Source of the DNA: Pseudomonadota bacterium
GTDB taxonomy: Bacteria > Pseudomonadota > Alphaproteobacteria > Acetobacterales > Acetobacteraceae
DNA length: 6,185 nt
Assembly (NCBI GenBank): GCA_021826565.1
Contig: JAKAZJ010000128.1
Span: 1 to 6,185 of the forward strand
Reading direction: 5' to 3'
Position 1 is the first letter of the stretch. Each line of letters begins with the position of its first letter. Shown here piece by piece: positions 1-6,185 of this stretch. Made by a program: the position numbers and the translations under genes. Under the pieces are notes generated by a model. That model ran no database searches, was not told where the DNA came from, and worked only from the letters and a program-made list of their open reading frames with translations.

Positions 1-1
1 C

Positions 2-20
2 GGGTGGGGGGGAGCGGGGG
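2..20 (+). other. possible G-quadruplex motif (G-rich tract)
   Basis: Four runs of at least three G separated by loops of 1-3 bases (2-4, 6-8, 10-12 and 16-18) fit the standard intramolecular G-quadruplex pattern on the plus strand. More G runs follow at 37-42 and 60-63. The tract lies at the window edge about 190 bases upstream of the CoA-transferase operon. Whether it folds or does anything is not shown; G runs also arise by chance in DNA this GC-rich. Confidence 0.35.
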
Positions 21-120
21 CCGATGCCAGCTTGCCGGGGGGAAGTCAATCGCGGTGGTGGGGTCTCGGTTAGAAAGCCGGTGCGGGCCGGCGCCGCCGT
101 TCGAACCGAAAATACAACCT

Positions 121-180
121 GCGCGGCTTGGGCCAGCGCGGCTTGGACCAGCGCAGCTTGTGGACAGCGCGGCCTGCTGG
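121..180 (+). repeat. 15-bp imperfect tandem repeat, about four units
   Basis: Successive units begin at 121, 136, 151 and 167. The first two (GCGCGGCTTGGGCCA and GCGCGGCTTGGACCA) differ at one base. The third is one base longer and diverged, and the fourth is partial and more diverged. The array lies between the AT-rich patch and the ribosome binding site of the first CoA-transferase gene, so it would fall in the 5' leader or promoter region. No known family is recognised. Confidence 0.6.
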
Positions 181-197
181 CATCAAGACGCCGCGAC

Positions 198-203
198 AGG
201 AGG
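198..203 (+). promoter_or_regulatory. Shine-Dalgarno AGGAGG for scoA
   Basis: A perfect AGGAGG ends 6 bases before the ATG at 210. It settles the start of the CoA-transferase A subunit, because longer open extensions upstream would add about 60 Arg/Ala-rich residues with no family resemblance and no comparable ribosome binding site. Confidence 0.85.
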
Positions 204-209
204 TGGCGG

Positions 210-917
210 ATGGCGGTGAACAAGATCTATCCGGACGCAACGGCGGCGCTGGCCGGCCTGCTGCGCGACGGCATGACCGTGATGTCCGGCGGGTTCGGGC
301 TGTGCGGGATTCCCGCGGCCCTGATCGAGGCGATCCGCGACAGCGGCGCGCGCGACCTGACCGTGATTTCGAACAATGCCGGGATCGACGATGCCGGGCT
401 GGGCCTGCTGCTGGCCACGCGCCAGATCCGCAAGATGATCAGCTCGTATGTGGGGGAGAACGCGACCTTCGCGGCGCAGTACCTGGCCGGGGAACTCGAA
501 ATCGAGTTCAACCCCCAGGGCACTTTGGCCGAGCGCATCCGCGCCGGCGGCGCCGGCATCCCGGCTTTCTTCACCGCCACCGGCGCCGGCACCGACATCG
601 CCAAGGGCAAGCCCACCGAGCAATTCGACGGCCGGCTATACGTGATGGAACGCGGCCTGACCGCGGATCTGGCCGTGATCCACGCCTGGAAGGCCGATCC
701 CGAGGGCAATCTGGTGTTCCGCAAGACGGCGCGGAACTTCAATCCGATCATGGCGACCGCGGCGAAGACCACGGTGGTGGAGGTCGAGGAACTGGTCGCC
801 TCGGGCCAGATCGACCCCGATCACATCGTCACGCCGGGGATTTTCGTCGATCGTATCGTGCGGCTGGCGCGCGTGGACAAGCGCATCGAACAGCGCACCG
901 TGCGCACACGCAGCTAG
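210..917 (+). CDS. scoA: 3-oxoacid CoA-transferase, subunit A
   Basis: This 235-residue protein is the alpha subunit of a family I CoA-transferase (COG1788). With the B subunit it moves CoA between succinyl-CoA and a 3-oxoacid such as acetoacetate, in the cytoplasm. Seen in the sequence: the glycine-rich family signature near the N-terminus (GGFGLCGIP, residues 27-35, preceded by D20-G21), a conserved SNNAG segment (54-58) and an ATGAGTD segment (123-129). The stretch around residues 145-185 ([20 protein letters not shown] and what follows) is typical of ScoA-like proteins. Length matches the family (about 220-240). The start is fixed by AGGAGG 6 bases upstream. The B subunit follows after 16 bases, so the two form an operon. 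The SCOT-type assignment over AtoD- or PcaI-like relatives rests on overall resemblance; exact substrate preference is not provable from sequence. Confidence 0.92.
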   Translation: MAVNKIYPDATAALAGLLRDGMTVMSGGFGLCGIPAALIEAIRDSGARDLTVISNNAGIDDAGLGLLLATRQIRKMISSYVGENATFAAQYLAGELEIEFNPQGTLAERIRAGGAGIPAFFTATGAGTDIAKGKPTEQFDGRLYVMERGLTADLAVIHAWKADPEGNLVFRKTARNFNPIMATAAKTTVVEVEELVASGQIDPDHIVTPGIFVDRIVRLARVDKRIEQRTVRTRS

Positions 918-933
918 GGCAGGGGAGCGGCCG

Positions 934-1584
934 ATGGCCTGGACACGCGATCAGATGGCGGCCCGCGCCGCGCGCGAGCTGCAAGACGGGTTCTACGTCA
1001 ATCTGGGGATCGGCATCCCGACCCTGGTGGCGAATCACATCCCCGAAGCGATGTCGATCCAGCTCCATTCCGAAAACGGGATGCTGGGCATGGGCGCGTT
1101 CCCGTTCGAGGGCGAGGAGGACGCCGACCTGATCAACGCCGGCAAGCAGACGGTCACCGCGCTGCCGACCACCAGCTTCTTCGATTCCGCCGCCAGCTTC
1201 GCCATGGTGCGCGGCGGGCATATCGATATCTCGATCCTGGGCGCGTTGCAGGTGGCCGAGAACGGCGATCTGGCGAACTGGATGATCCCGGGGAAGATGG
1301 TCAAGGGCATGGGCGGCGCGATGGACCTGGTGGCCGGCGTGCGCCGCGTGGTGGTGCTGATGGAACACACCGCCGGCGGCAAGCCGAAGCTGCTGACGCG
1401 CTGCGGGCTGCCGCTGACCGGGGCGGGCGTGGTCGATCTGGTGATCACCGAGCTCGGCGTGTTCGACATCGCACGGCCCGGGCTGACGCTGACCGAGCTT
1501 GCGCCGGGCGTGACGGTGGCGGAACTGCGCGCGAAGACCGAGGCGGCGTTCGCGCTGGCGCCGGGGCTGCGCGAAGCGGCCTGA
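934..1584 (+). CDS. scoB: 3-oxoacid CoA-transferase, subunit B
   Basis: This 216-residue beta subunit (COG2057) carries the catalytic residue of the enzyme. The family signature LHSENG is intact at residues 44-49, with E47 as the glutamate that forms the glutamyl-CoA thioester intermediate in this family. Other conserved parts are [13 protein letters not shown] (23-35), the [20 protein letters not shown] region (52-72) and [14 protein letters not shown] further on. Length is normal. AGGGGAG at 921-927 sits 6 bases before the ATG, and the gap to the A subunit is only 16 bases, so the two are co-transcribed and made in equal amounts. No thiolase or 3-hydroxybutyrate dehydrogenase gene accompanies the pair here, so the context does not narrow the substrate beyond 3-oxoacids. 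Confidence 0.93.
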   Translation: MAWTRDQMAARAARELQDGFYVNLGIGIPTLVANHIPEAMSIQLHSENGMLGMGAFPFEGEEDADLINAGKQTVTALPTTSFFDSAASFAMVRGGHIDISILGALQVAENGDLANWMIPGKMVKGMGGAMDLVAGVRRVVVLMEHTAGGKPKLLTRCGLPLTGAGVVDLVITELGVFDIARPGLTLTELAPGVTVAELRAKTEAAFALAPGLREAA

Positions 1585-1608
1585 TCCGCATGCTCGGGTA
1601 GATGGCTG

Positions 1609-1626
1609 GTCAGGCCCGGCCATGAC
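1609..1626. terminator. weak hairpin between convergent genes
   Basis: The 56-base gap between the convergent scoB and dioxygenase genes contains an imperfect inverted repeat: GTCAGG pairs with CCATGAC around a CCCGG loop, with one bulged A. It could act as a bidirectional terminator by position, but the stem is short and no T-tract follows on either side. Confidence 0.25.
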
Positions 1627-1640
1627 GGAAGGGCGCGCGG

Positions 1641-2480
1641 TCAGACCGTGGCTGTGCCGGCGATCGTCACCCGCCAATGGATCCGGTCCTGCTCGGGCGG
1701 GTAGTCGCCCGCGGCACGGTGATAGGCGCAGCGATTGTCCCAGATCACGATATCGCCCACCGCCCAGCGGTGGCGATAGGTGGCACCGGGCTGGATCATG
1801 CGGTCGGTCAGCTCCTCGATCAGCGCGTCGCTGTCTGCCGCAGCCATCCCTTCCAGATACAGGATTTTCCCGGGATCGAAATAGAGCGAGACCCGCCCCG
1901 TGTCCGGATGACGGCGCAGGATTTTGTGGAACGCGGGCGGGCGATCCCGGTCCTCGGGGTTCAGCAGCGCGACCGAACGCCGCCGGCCGCCATAGACGAA
2001 CGCGCCGCGCACGCCTTCCAGCCGCGCGCGCAGCGACGCCGGCAAGGCCTCGGCCGCGGCGTAGCCCGAGGCGAAATGCGTATCCCCGCCTTCGGACGGG
2101 ATCGCCAGCGCATAAAGCTGCGTGGCCTTGAACGAGGGGTGGTCGTAGGCGCCGTCGGTGTGCCAGTCCTCGGCGCCGCGGCGATACACCGCCTGGTCCA
2201 GCGTGCCGTCGGCGCGGAACTTGTTGATGCCGAGCAGCGTGATCTCGGGATGCTCGGGATGGCGGGTGGATTTCGACGGGTGCGGGACGATGGCGCCGAA
2301 GCGGCGGCTATGGGCCAGGAATTCGGGGATGGTCAGGTGCTGACCCGGGATCACCAGCACGCCCTCGGCGTCCAGCCAGGCCTGATTGACGGCGGCAAAT
2401 CCGGCATCGTCGAGCGTGCGGACATCGATCCCGTGCAGCGCGGCGCCGATGCGTTCGCCGCGTCGTTCCAGTTCGGGCAT
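1641..2480 (-). CDS. TauD/TfdA-family Fe(II)/2-oxoglutarate dioxygenase
   Basis: This 279-residue protein is a cytoplasmic non-haem iron dioxygenase that couples 2-oxoglutarate decarboxylation to hydroxylation of a small, often acidic, substrate. The iron triad is visible: H107 and D109 in WHTDGAY, and distal H254 in DNRCAYHRA. R266, 12 residues after H254, matches the arginine that holds the 2-oxoglutarate carboxylate. R270 lines up with the TauD arginine that contacts the taurine sulfonate. Length is normal (TauD is about 280). I chose the ATG at 2480 because GGAGGA lies 6 bases upstream and the TauD-like fold begins there; an open extension to 2567 has no ribosome binding site. The substrate is unknown: sulfonates, aryloxyalkanoates, sulfate esters or others are all possible in this family, so I give no gene symbol. 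It converges with the CoA-transferase operon and lies downstream of the CobW-like gene on the same strand, 97 bases away. Confidence 0.88.
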   Translation of the reverse strand: MPELERRGERIGAALHGIDVRTLDDAGFAAVNQAWLDAEGVLVIPGQHLTIPEFLAHSRRFGAIVPHPSKSTRHPEHPEITLLGINKFRADGTLDQAVYRRGAEDWHTDGAYDHPSFKATQLYALAIPSEGGDTHFASGYAAAEALPASLRARLEGVRGAFVYGGRRRSVALLNPEDRDRPPAFHKILRRHPDTGRVSLYFDPGKILYLEGMAAADSDALIEELTDRMIQPGATYRHRWAVGDIVIWDNRCAYHRAAGDYPPEQDRIHWRVTIAGTATV

Positions 2481-2486
2481 GGCGGT

Positions 2487-2492
2487 TCCTCC
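2487..2492 (-). promoter_or_regulatory. Shine-Dalgarno GGAGGA for the dioxygenase
   Basis: Read on the minus strand, GGAGGA ends 6 bases before the ATG at 2480. It supports this start over the open upstream ATG at 2567. Confidence 0.8.
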
Positions 2493-2506
2493 GTTGATTT
2501 CGGCGG

Positions 2507-2534
2507 AGTGTGCGCCGGCGCGGGCCGAGGTCAA
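2507..2534 (-). promoter_or_regulatory. candidate promoter of the dioxygenase gene
   Basis: On the minus strand TTGACC (2534-2529) is followed after 16 bases by CACACT (2512-2507). The -35 matches the consensus at five of six bases; the -10 matches only three of six. Transcription would start near 2500, leaving a leader of about 20 bases containing the ribosome binding site. If real, the dioxygenase can be expressed independently of the upstream CobW-like gene. Confidence 0.35.
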
Positions 2535-2577
2535 TCCTGGGTGCGAGGGCCGTGCCTCGGGCGGCATCGCCAGGCCG

Positions 2578-2928
2578 CTACGGCTGGATCCGGAACCGCG
2601 CCGCCGTGACCGCGTCCGCGCTGACCGCCGCGGTTACCGCGGCCTCCCCGGCGGCATCCTGCACCACCGCCAGCACGTCGCGGAACCACGTCCCGCCGCG
2701 GGCGCGGGCCAGGAACAACCGTCCCAGCGCGTCGGCCGCCGCGCCGCGCGGCGCGCAGCAGGCGCAGCCCGCGGCGTGGAACGGGCGCGGCTCGGGCGCG
2801 AACCGCGCCACCACCGCGGCTCCCGATTCCGCCATCGGCGCATCGCCGGCAATCAACAGCGCCGTTTCCGGCCCCGCCGCCGCGGCCGGGCCGAAGCGCA
2901 CCGGGATTCGATGGTCCGTTTCAATCAT
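2578..2928 (-). CDS. small CxCC protein resembling a P-loop-less CobW (G3E) domain
   Basis: This 116-residue protein has no firm family assignment. It is Ala-rich with a central GCACC motif (C55, C57, C58). In CobW/COG0523 metal-chaperone GTPases an equivalent GC-x-CC binds metal and is followed by VRGDL and a helix. Here the motif is followed by a similar pattern: PRG (60-62), ADALGRLFLARARGG (65-79), a hydrophobic strand (85-89), and a C-terminal AARFR (109-113) like the AARF/YRLDG segment of CobW. The stretch ALLIAGDAP (23-31) sits where CobW has its second strand. There is no Walker A lysine, and residues 1-22 are too short to hold one, so GTP binding is unlikely. The ATG at 2928 has only a poor ribosome binding site; an in-frame TAA eight codons upstream limits extension, and GTG at codon 10 (2901) is an alternative. 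It is divergent from sahR-metH across 40 bases. The homology is from memory and needs a profile search. Confidence 0.6.
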   Translation of the reverse strand: MIETDHRIPVRFGPAAAAGPETALLIAGDAPMAESGAAVVARFAPEPRPFHAAGCACCAPRGAAADALGRLFLARARGGTWFRDVLAVVQDAAGEAAVTAAVSADAVTAARFRIQP

Positions 2929-2934
2929 AGGCTG

Positions 2935-2956
2935 GACATAAGGATATGTTTATGTC
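2935..2956. promoter_or_regulatory. 22-bp near-palindrome, probable SahR operator
   Basis: The half-sites GACATAAGGAT (2935-2945) and ATGTTTATGTC (2946-2956) are reverse complements at 9 of 11 positions; the mismatched pairs are 2942/2949 and 2943/2948. It is strikingly AT-rich against its GC-rich surroundings and lies 12 bases before the sahR start and 6 bases before the divergent gene. ArsR-family dimers bind such symmetric AT-rich sites, and the SahR motif as I recall it has a similar CATAAA/TTTATG pattern around a central AT-rich core. Binding would block promoters in both directions. Confidence 0.7.
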
Positions 2957-2964
2957 AGGGTCAA
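2936..2964 (-). promoter_or_regulatory. candidate promoter of the CobW-like gene, overlapping the operator
   Basis: On the minus strand TTGACC (2964-2959) is followed after 17 bases by TTATGT (2941-2936). Transcription would start about 7 bases on, at or next to the ATG at 2928, giving a leaderless message. That fits the lack of a good ribosome binding site. The operator overlaps the spacer and the -10. For sahR itself, TATGTT at 2945-2950 inside the operator is a possible -10 without a well-placed -35. Confidence 0.35.
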
Positions 2965-2968
2965 CCCC

Positions 2969-3919
2969 ATGGAGCCGCTCCTCGCCGCCCTGCGCGCCTG
3001 CGCCGAACCCACCCGTCTGCGCCTGCTGGCGCTGGGCGCGGTCGGCGCGTTCTGCGTCTCGGAGTTCACCGAGATTCTGGGCCAGTCCCAGCCCCGCCTG
3101 TCGCGCCACCTGAAGCTGCTCTGCGACGCCGGCCTGCTCGGCCGCAACCGCGAAGGCGCGAATGTCTGGTTCGCCGTCCCGCCCGGCCCCGCCGGCGCGC
3201 TGACGCGCGACCTGCTTGCCCGCCTGCCGCCGGACGATCCGATCCTCGCCGCCGATCGCCGAGGCGCCGCCCGGGTACTGGCCGAACGCGCCCGCATCGC
3301 CTCGGAATCCTTCCAGCGCCAGGGCGCGGAGTGGGATGAGACGCGCGCGCTTCAGCTTCCCGCCGCGGCGGTGGAGGCCGCGCTGGTTGCCCTGGTCCCG
3401 CCGCGCGGCGTGGCGCGTCTGCTGGATATCGGCACCGGCACCGGGCGCGTCCTGGAACTGCTCGCCCCGCAGATCGGCGAAGGCCTGGGCATCGACGCCT
3501 CGCCGGCGATGCTGGCATTGGCTCGCGCCCGGCTGGCCCGCGCCGGCATCGCCCATTGCGCGGTCCAGCGCGCCGATATGTACCGCCTGCCGCTGCCCGA
3601 TGCCGGGTTCGACCTGGTGGTGGCGCAGATGGTGCTGCACTACGCCGAGGCGCCCGATCGCGTGCTGGCCGAGGCCGCGCGCGTGCTCGCCCCCGGCGGG
3701 CGGCTGGTGGTGGTGGATCTTGGCCCGCATGGCCGCGCCGATCTGACCGCCCGCTTCGCCCATCGCTGGCCCGGCTTCGCGCCCGCGGCGATGACCCGGA
3801 TGCTGGCCGATGCCGGGCTGGCCGCCGGCGCCACGCAGGAAATCCCGCCCGCCCAGTCCGGCGGTCTGCCGGTCCGCGTCTGGACCGCACACGCCGCCGT
3901 CCCCGAACCCGTCGTCTGA
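2969..3919 (+). CDS. sahR: ArsR-type regulator fused to methyltransferase domain, SahR-like
   Basis: This 316-residue protein has two domains. Residues 1 to about 75 form an ArsR winged helix: [11 protein letters not shown] (12-22) leads in, [12 protein letters not shown] (40-51) is the recognition helix, and the wing follows around 58-70. Residues about 145-300 form a class I SAM-binding fold: motif [11 protein letters not shown] (151-160), the acidic ribose-binding D176 in GIDAS, then [20 protein letters not shown] and [15 protein letters not shown]. This is the architecture of SahR, a proteobacterial repressor whose methylase-like domain senses S-adenosylhomocysteine and which controls SAM-cycle genes (metH/metE, metF, ahcY, metK). 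Its position directly before metH (13-base gap) and the palindrome 12 bases before its own start fit that role and autoregulation. The ATG at 2969 gives a normal ArsR N-terminus; AGGG at 2957-2960 is a weak ribosome binding site. A plain fused methyltransferase-regulator of other function is the main alternative. Confidence 0.85.
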   Translation: MEPLLAALRACAEPTRLRLLALGAVGAFCVSEFTEILGQSQPRLSRHLKLLCDAGLLGRNREGANVWFAVPPGPAGALTRDLLARLPPDDPILAADRRGAARVLAERARIASESFQRQGAEWDETRALQLPAAAVEAALVALVPPRGVARLLDIGTGTGRVLELLAPQIGEGLGIDASPAMLALARARLARAGIAHCAVQRADMYRLPLPDAGFDLVVAQMVLHYAEAPDRVLAEAARVLAPGGRLVVVDLGPHGRADLTARFAHRWPGFAPAAMTRMLADAGLAAGATQEIPPAQSGGLPVRVWTAHAAVPEPVV

Positions 3920-3932
3920 ACGAAAGATCCGC

Positions 3933-6185
3933 ATGTCCCGCGCGCATATTCTCGACGCCCTGACCGACCGCGTGTTGCTGTGCGACGGCGGCATGGGTTC
4001 GCGCGTGCAGGCGCTGCACCTGGACGTGGAAGCCGATTACTGGGGGCGCGAGAACTGCACCGACGTGCTGTGCCTGTCGCGCCCCGACCTGGTGCGCGAA
4101 ATCCACCGCGGCTATTTCGCGGCCGGCGCCGATATCGTGGAAACCAACAGCTTCGGCGGCTCGCCGGTCACCCTGGCCGAGTTCGACCTGGCCGACCGCG
4201 CCTATGAGCTCAACCGCCGCGCCGGCGAACTGGCGCGCGAGGCGGCGGACAGTTTCGCCGACGACCGTGCCCGCTACGTGCTGGGCAGCATCGGCCCGGG
4301 GACCAAGCTGCCGAGCCTCGGCAACATCGCCTATGATCCGCTGGAGGATGCGCTGGCGGAACAATGCCGCGGCCTGATCGCCGGCGGCGTGGATGCGATC
4401 CTGATCGAGACCTGCCAGGACCCGTTGCAGATCAAGGCCGCGGTCAACGGCGCCAAGCGCGCCCGCGCCGCCGCCGGCACCGACACGCCGGTGTTCGTAC
4501 AGGTCACGGTGGAAACCACCGGCACCTTGCTGGTCGGCCCCGACATCGCCGCCGCCGCCGCCGTGGTGCGCGCGCTGGACGTGCCGCTGCTGGGTCTGAA
4601 CTGCGCCACCGGGCCGCAGGAGATGGCCGAGCATATGCGCTGGATCGCCGGCAACTGGCCCGGCCTGATCTCGGTCCAGCCGAACGCCGGCCTGCCGGAA
4701 CTGGTGGACGGGCGCACCCATTACCCGCTGGGCGCGGCGGAACTCGCAAGCTGGCTGGAACGCTTCGTCGCCGAGGACGGCGTCAACCTGATCGGCGGCT
4801 GTTGCGGCACCGACGTCGCGCATATCGAGGCGCTGGACGCGATGCTGCGCAAGCGCGGCGGGTTCCGCCCGGCGCCGGTCGCGCGCACGCCGGTGTGGGT
4901 GCCCTCGGTCGCGTCCTTGTATCAATCCGTGCCGTTGCGCCAGGAGAACGCGTTCTTCGCCATCGGCGAGCGCTGCAACGCCAACGGGTCCAGGAAATGG
5001 CGCGGCCTGCAGGAAGCCCATGACTGGGACGGCTGCGTCGCCATGGGCCGCGAGCAGCTCGGCGAAGGCTCGAACGCGCTCGATGTCTGCACCGCCTTTG
5101 TCGGGCGCGATGAGATGTTCGAGATGGCGGCGGTGGTCCGCAACTTCACCTCCTCGGTCAACGCGCCGCTGGTGATCGACAGCACCGAGACCCCGGTGAT
5201 CGAGGCGGCGCTGAAGCTGCATGGCGGCAAGCCGATCATCAACTCGATCAATTTCGAGGATGGCGAAGGCCACGCCGCCGACCGGCTGCGCCTTGCCCGC
5301 CGCTTCGGCGCCGCGGTGATCGCGCTGACGATCGATGAGACCGGCATGGCGAAGACCGCGGACGCCAAGCTGGCGGTGGCTCGCCGCCTGATCGATTTCG
5401 CCTGCACGCAACACGGCCTGGCGCAGTCCGATCTGCTGATCGACCCGCTGACCTTCACCATCGCCACCGGCAGCGAGGACGACCGCAAGCTGGGGCAATG
5501 GACCCTGGAAGGGATCGCCGCGATCGCCGCGGCATTCCCCGAGGTGCAGATCATCCTGGGCCTGTCGAATATCAGCTTCGGGCTGAACCCGGCCGCGCGC
5601 GCGGTGCTGAACTCGGTGTTCCTCGATCACGCGGTGCGCGCCGGCATGACCGGGGCGATCGTGCATGTCAGCAAGATCCGCCCGCTGCACCAGATCCCGC
5701 CCGAGGAAGTCCAGGTTGCCGAGGACCTGATCTTCGACCGCCGCCGCGAGGGCTACGACCCGCTGCAACGCCTGCTGGAGCTGTTCGCCGACCGCAAACT
5801 GGCCGACACGGCGAAGAAGCAGCGCGCCGAGACGGTGGAGGGCCGGCTCAAGGACCGCATCGTCGATGGCGACCGCAAGGGCCTGACCGACGAACTCGAC
5901 GACGCCCTGAAAACCCTGCCGCCGCTGTCGATCATCAACGACGTGCTGCTGGACGGGATGAAAGTGGTGGGCGAGTTGTTCGGCGCCGGCAAGATGCAGC
6001 TGCCGTTCGTGCTGCAATCGGCCGAGACGATGAAGGCCGCCGTCGCCTATCTGGAACCGATGATGGAGCGGGTGGACGGCCAGGAGAAGGGCACCATCGT
6101 GCTGGCGACCGTGAAAGGCGACGTGCACGACATCGGCAAGAACCTGGTCGATATCATCCTGACCAATAACGGCTACCGGGTGGTC
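3933..6185 (+). CDS. metH: cobalamin-dependent methionine synthase MetH (3' end beyond window)
   Basis: MetH makes methionine by passing a methyl group from 5-methyltetrahydrofolate to homocysteine through cobalamin in the cytoplasm. The 751 codons present cover, in order: the homocysteine domain (about 1-310) with zinc ligands C224 in GLNC and C290-C291 in GGCCGT; the pterin domain (about 335-600) with GERCN (E346), DST (D416) and NSIN (437-440); the cap domain (about 663-715) with [14 protein letters not shown] (678-691); and the start of the B12 domain, with D730-x-H732-x-x-G735, where H732 is the cobalt ligand. The frame is open to the window edge; full MetH is about 1150-1250 residues, so the rest of the B12 domain and any reactivation domain lie outside. 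The ATG at 3933 follows sahR by 13 bases with only a weak GAAAG ribosome binding site (3922-3926), so it is probably translated as part of the sahR operon. No metF lies between them. Confidence 0.97.
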   Translation, partial: MSRAHILDALTDRVLLCDGGMGSRVQALHLDVEADYWGRENCTDVLCLSRPDLVREIHRGYFAAGADIVETNSFGGSPVTLAEFDLADRAYELNRRAGELAREAADSFADDRARYVLGSIGPGTKLPSLGNIAYDPLEDALAEQCRGLIAGGVDAILIETCQDPLQIKAAVNGAKRARAAAGTDTPVFVQVTVETTGTLLVGPDIAAAAAVVRALDVPLLGLNCATGPQEMAEHMRWIAGNWPGLISVQPNAGLPELVDGRTHYPLGAAELASWLERFVAEDGVNLIGGCCGTDVAHIEALDAMLRKRGGFRPAPVARTPVWVPSVASLYQSVPLRQENAFFAIGERCNANGSRKWRGLQEAHDWDGCVAMGREQLGEGSNALDVCTAFVGRDEMFEMAAVVRNFTSSVNAPLVIDSTETPVIEAALKLHGGKPIINSINFEDGEGHAADRLRLARRFGAAVIALTIDETGMAKTADAKLAVARRLIDFACTQHGLAQSDLLIDPLTFTIATGSEDDRKLGQWTLEGIAAIAAAFPEVQIILGLSNISFGLNPAARAVLNSVFLDHAVRAGMTGAIVHVSKIRPLHQIPPEEVQVAEDLIFDRRREGYDPLQRLLELFADRKLADTAKKQRAETVEGRLKDRIVDGDRKGLTDELDDALKTLPPLSIINDVLLDGMKVVGELFGAGKMQLPFVLQSAETMKAAVAYLEPMMERVDGQEKGTIVLATVKGDVHDIGKNLVDIILTNNGYRVV

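Larger units (their letters stand above)
1..209. other. non-coding leader upstream of CoA-transferase operon
   Basis: No gene is recognised here on either strand. Frames that stay open give low-complexity Arg/Ala/Gly/Pro translations typical of GC-rich noise, and none has a convincing ribosome binding site. It holds the G-rich start, a short AT-rich patch at 101-119 and a 15-bp tandem repeat. The hexamer TACAAC at 113-118 could serve as a -10 element, but no -35 element lies at the right distance, so I do not call a promoter. Confidence 0.5.

Noticed and set aside
24..209. N-terminal extension of the CoA-transferase A subunit to an ATG at 24
   Set aside because: The added residues are Arg/Ala-rich, resemble no family member and overlap a tandem repeat; AGGAGG before 210 marks the real start.
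829..1677. Minus-strand open frame across the CoA-transferase B gene
   Set aside because: Shadow of scoB: His/Arg/Gln-rich translation, no motif, no ribosome binding site.
2544..2559. Hairpin CGAGG/CCTCG downstream of the CobW-like gene as a terminator
   Set aside because: Only five base pairs around a six-base loop and no T-tract; expected by chance at this GC content.
2481..2567. N-terminal extension of the dioxygenase to the ATG at 2567
   Set aside because: No ribosome binding site there, and a good GGAGGA precedes the ATG at 2480 where the family fold begins.
1677..2609. Plus-strand open frame across the dioxygenase gene
   Set aside because: Shadow of the minus-strand gene, which has a full iron-binding triad; the plus-strand translation shows no domain.
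3920..3932. Cobalamin riboswitch before metH
   Set aside because: The sahR-metH gap is only 13 bases and the region upstream of sahR is 40 bases, far too short for a B12 riboswitch.
3066..6128. Open frame of about 1020 codons on the minus strand across metH and the end of sahR
   Set aside because: It lies opposite two clearly recognised genes, its translation is His/Arg/Ala/Gly-rich with no domain, and such antisense frames arise naturally when coding triplets avoid the bases that give stops on the other strand in GC-rich DNA.

Overview
This is a very GC-rich (roughly 70% by eye), densely coding window. Its codons almost always end in G or C, and several genes start with good Shine-Dalgarno sequences. 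The MetH and SahR-type proteins look like those of Alphaproteobacteria. From memory of such proteins I would guess Rhodospirillales/Acetobacteraceae, but that placement is an inference.

Layout from left to right: (1) 1-209 is a non-coding leader with a G-rich start (possible G-quadruplex) and a 15-bp imperfect tandem repeat. (2) 210-1584, plus strand, holds a two-gene operon for the A and B subunits of a 3-oxoacid (succinyl-CoA:acetoacetate type) CoA-transferase. (3) 2480-1641, minus strand, convergent with the operon, is a TauD/TfdA-type Fe(II)/2-oxoglutarate dioxygenase with a complete iron-binding triad. (4) 2928-2578, minus strand, is a 116-residue unassigned protein with a CxCC motif. 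Its middle and C-terminal parts resemble CobW/COG0523 (G3E) GTPases, but it has no P-loop. (5) 2969-3919, plus strand, is an ArsR-type winged-helix regulator fused to a class I methyltransferase domain, the architecture of SahR, the S-adenosylhomocysteine-responsive repressor. (6) 3933 to the window end, plus strand, is cobalamin-dependent methionine synthase MetH. It is cut off by the window edge just after the B12-ligand histidine motif.

The most interesting part is 2929-2968, the 40-bp divergent gap between the CobW-like gene and sahR. It contains an AT-rich 22-bp near-palindrome (2935-2956; 9 of 11 base pairs symmetric) in otherwise GC-rich DNA, a good candidate for the SahR operator. SahR would then repress its own operon with metH until S-adenosylhomocysteine builds up, which matches the known SAM-cycle logic of this family. 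The same operator overlaps a candidate promoter for the CobW-like gene, so this small protein may belong to the same methionine/B12 regulon. That link is the main hypothesis here and has not been tested.

The CoA-transferase operon (ketone-body/3-oxoacid activation) and the dioxygenase have no visible functional tie to the methionine block. The dioxygenase's natural substrate cannot be read from the sequence.
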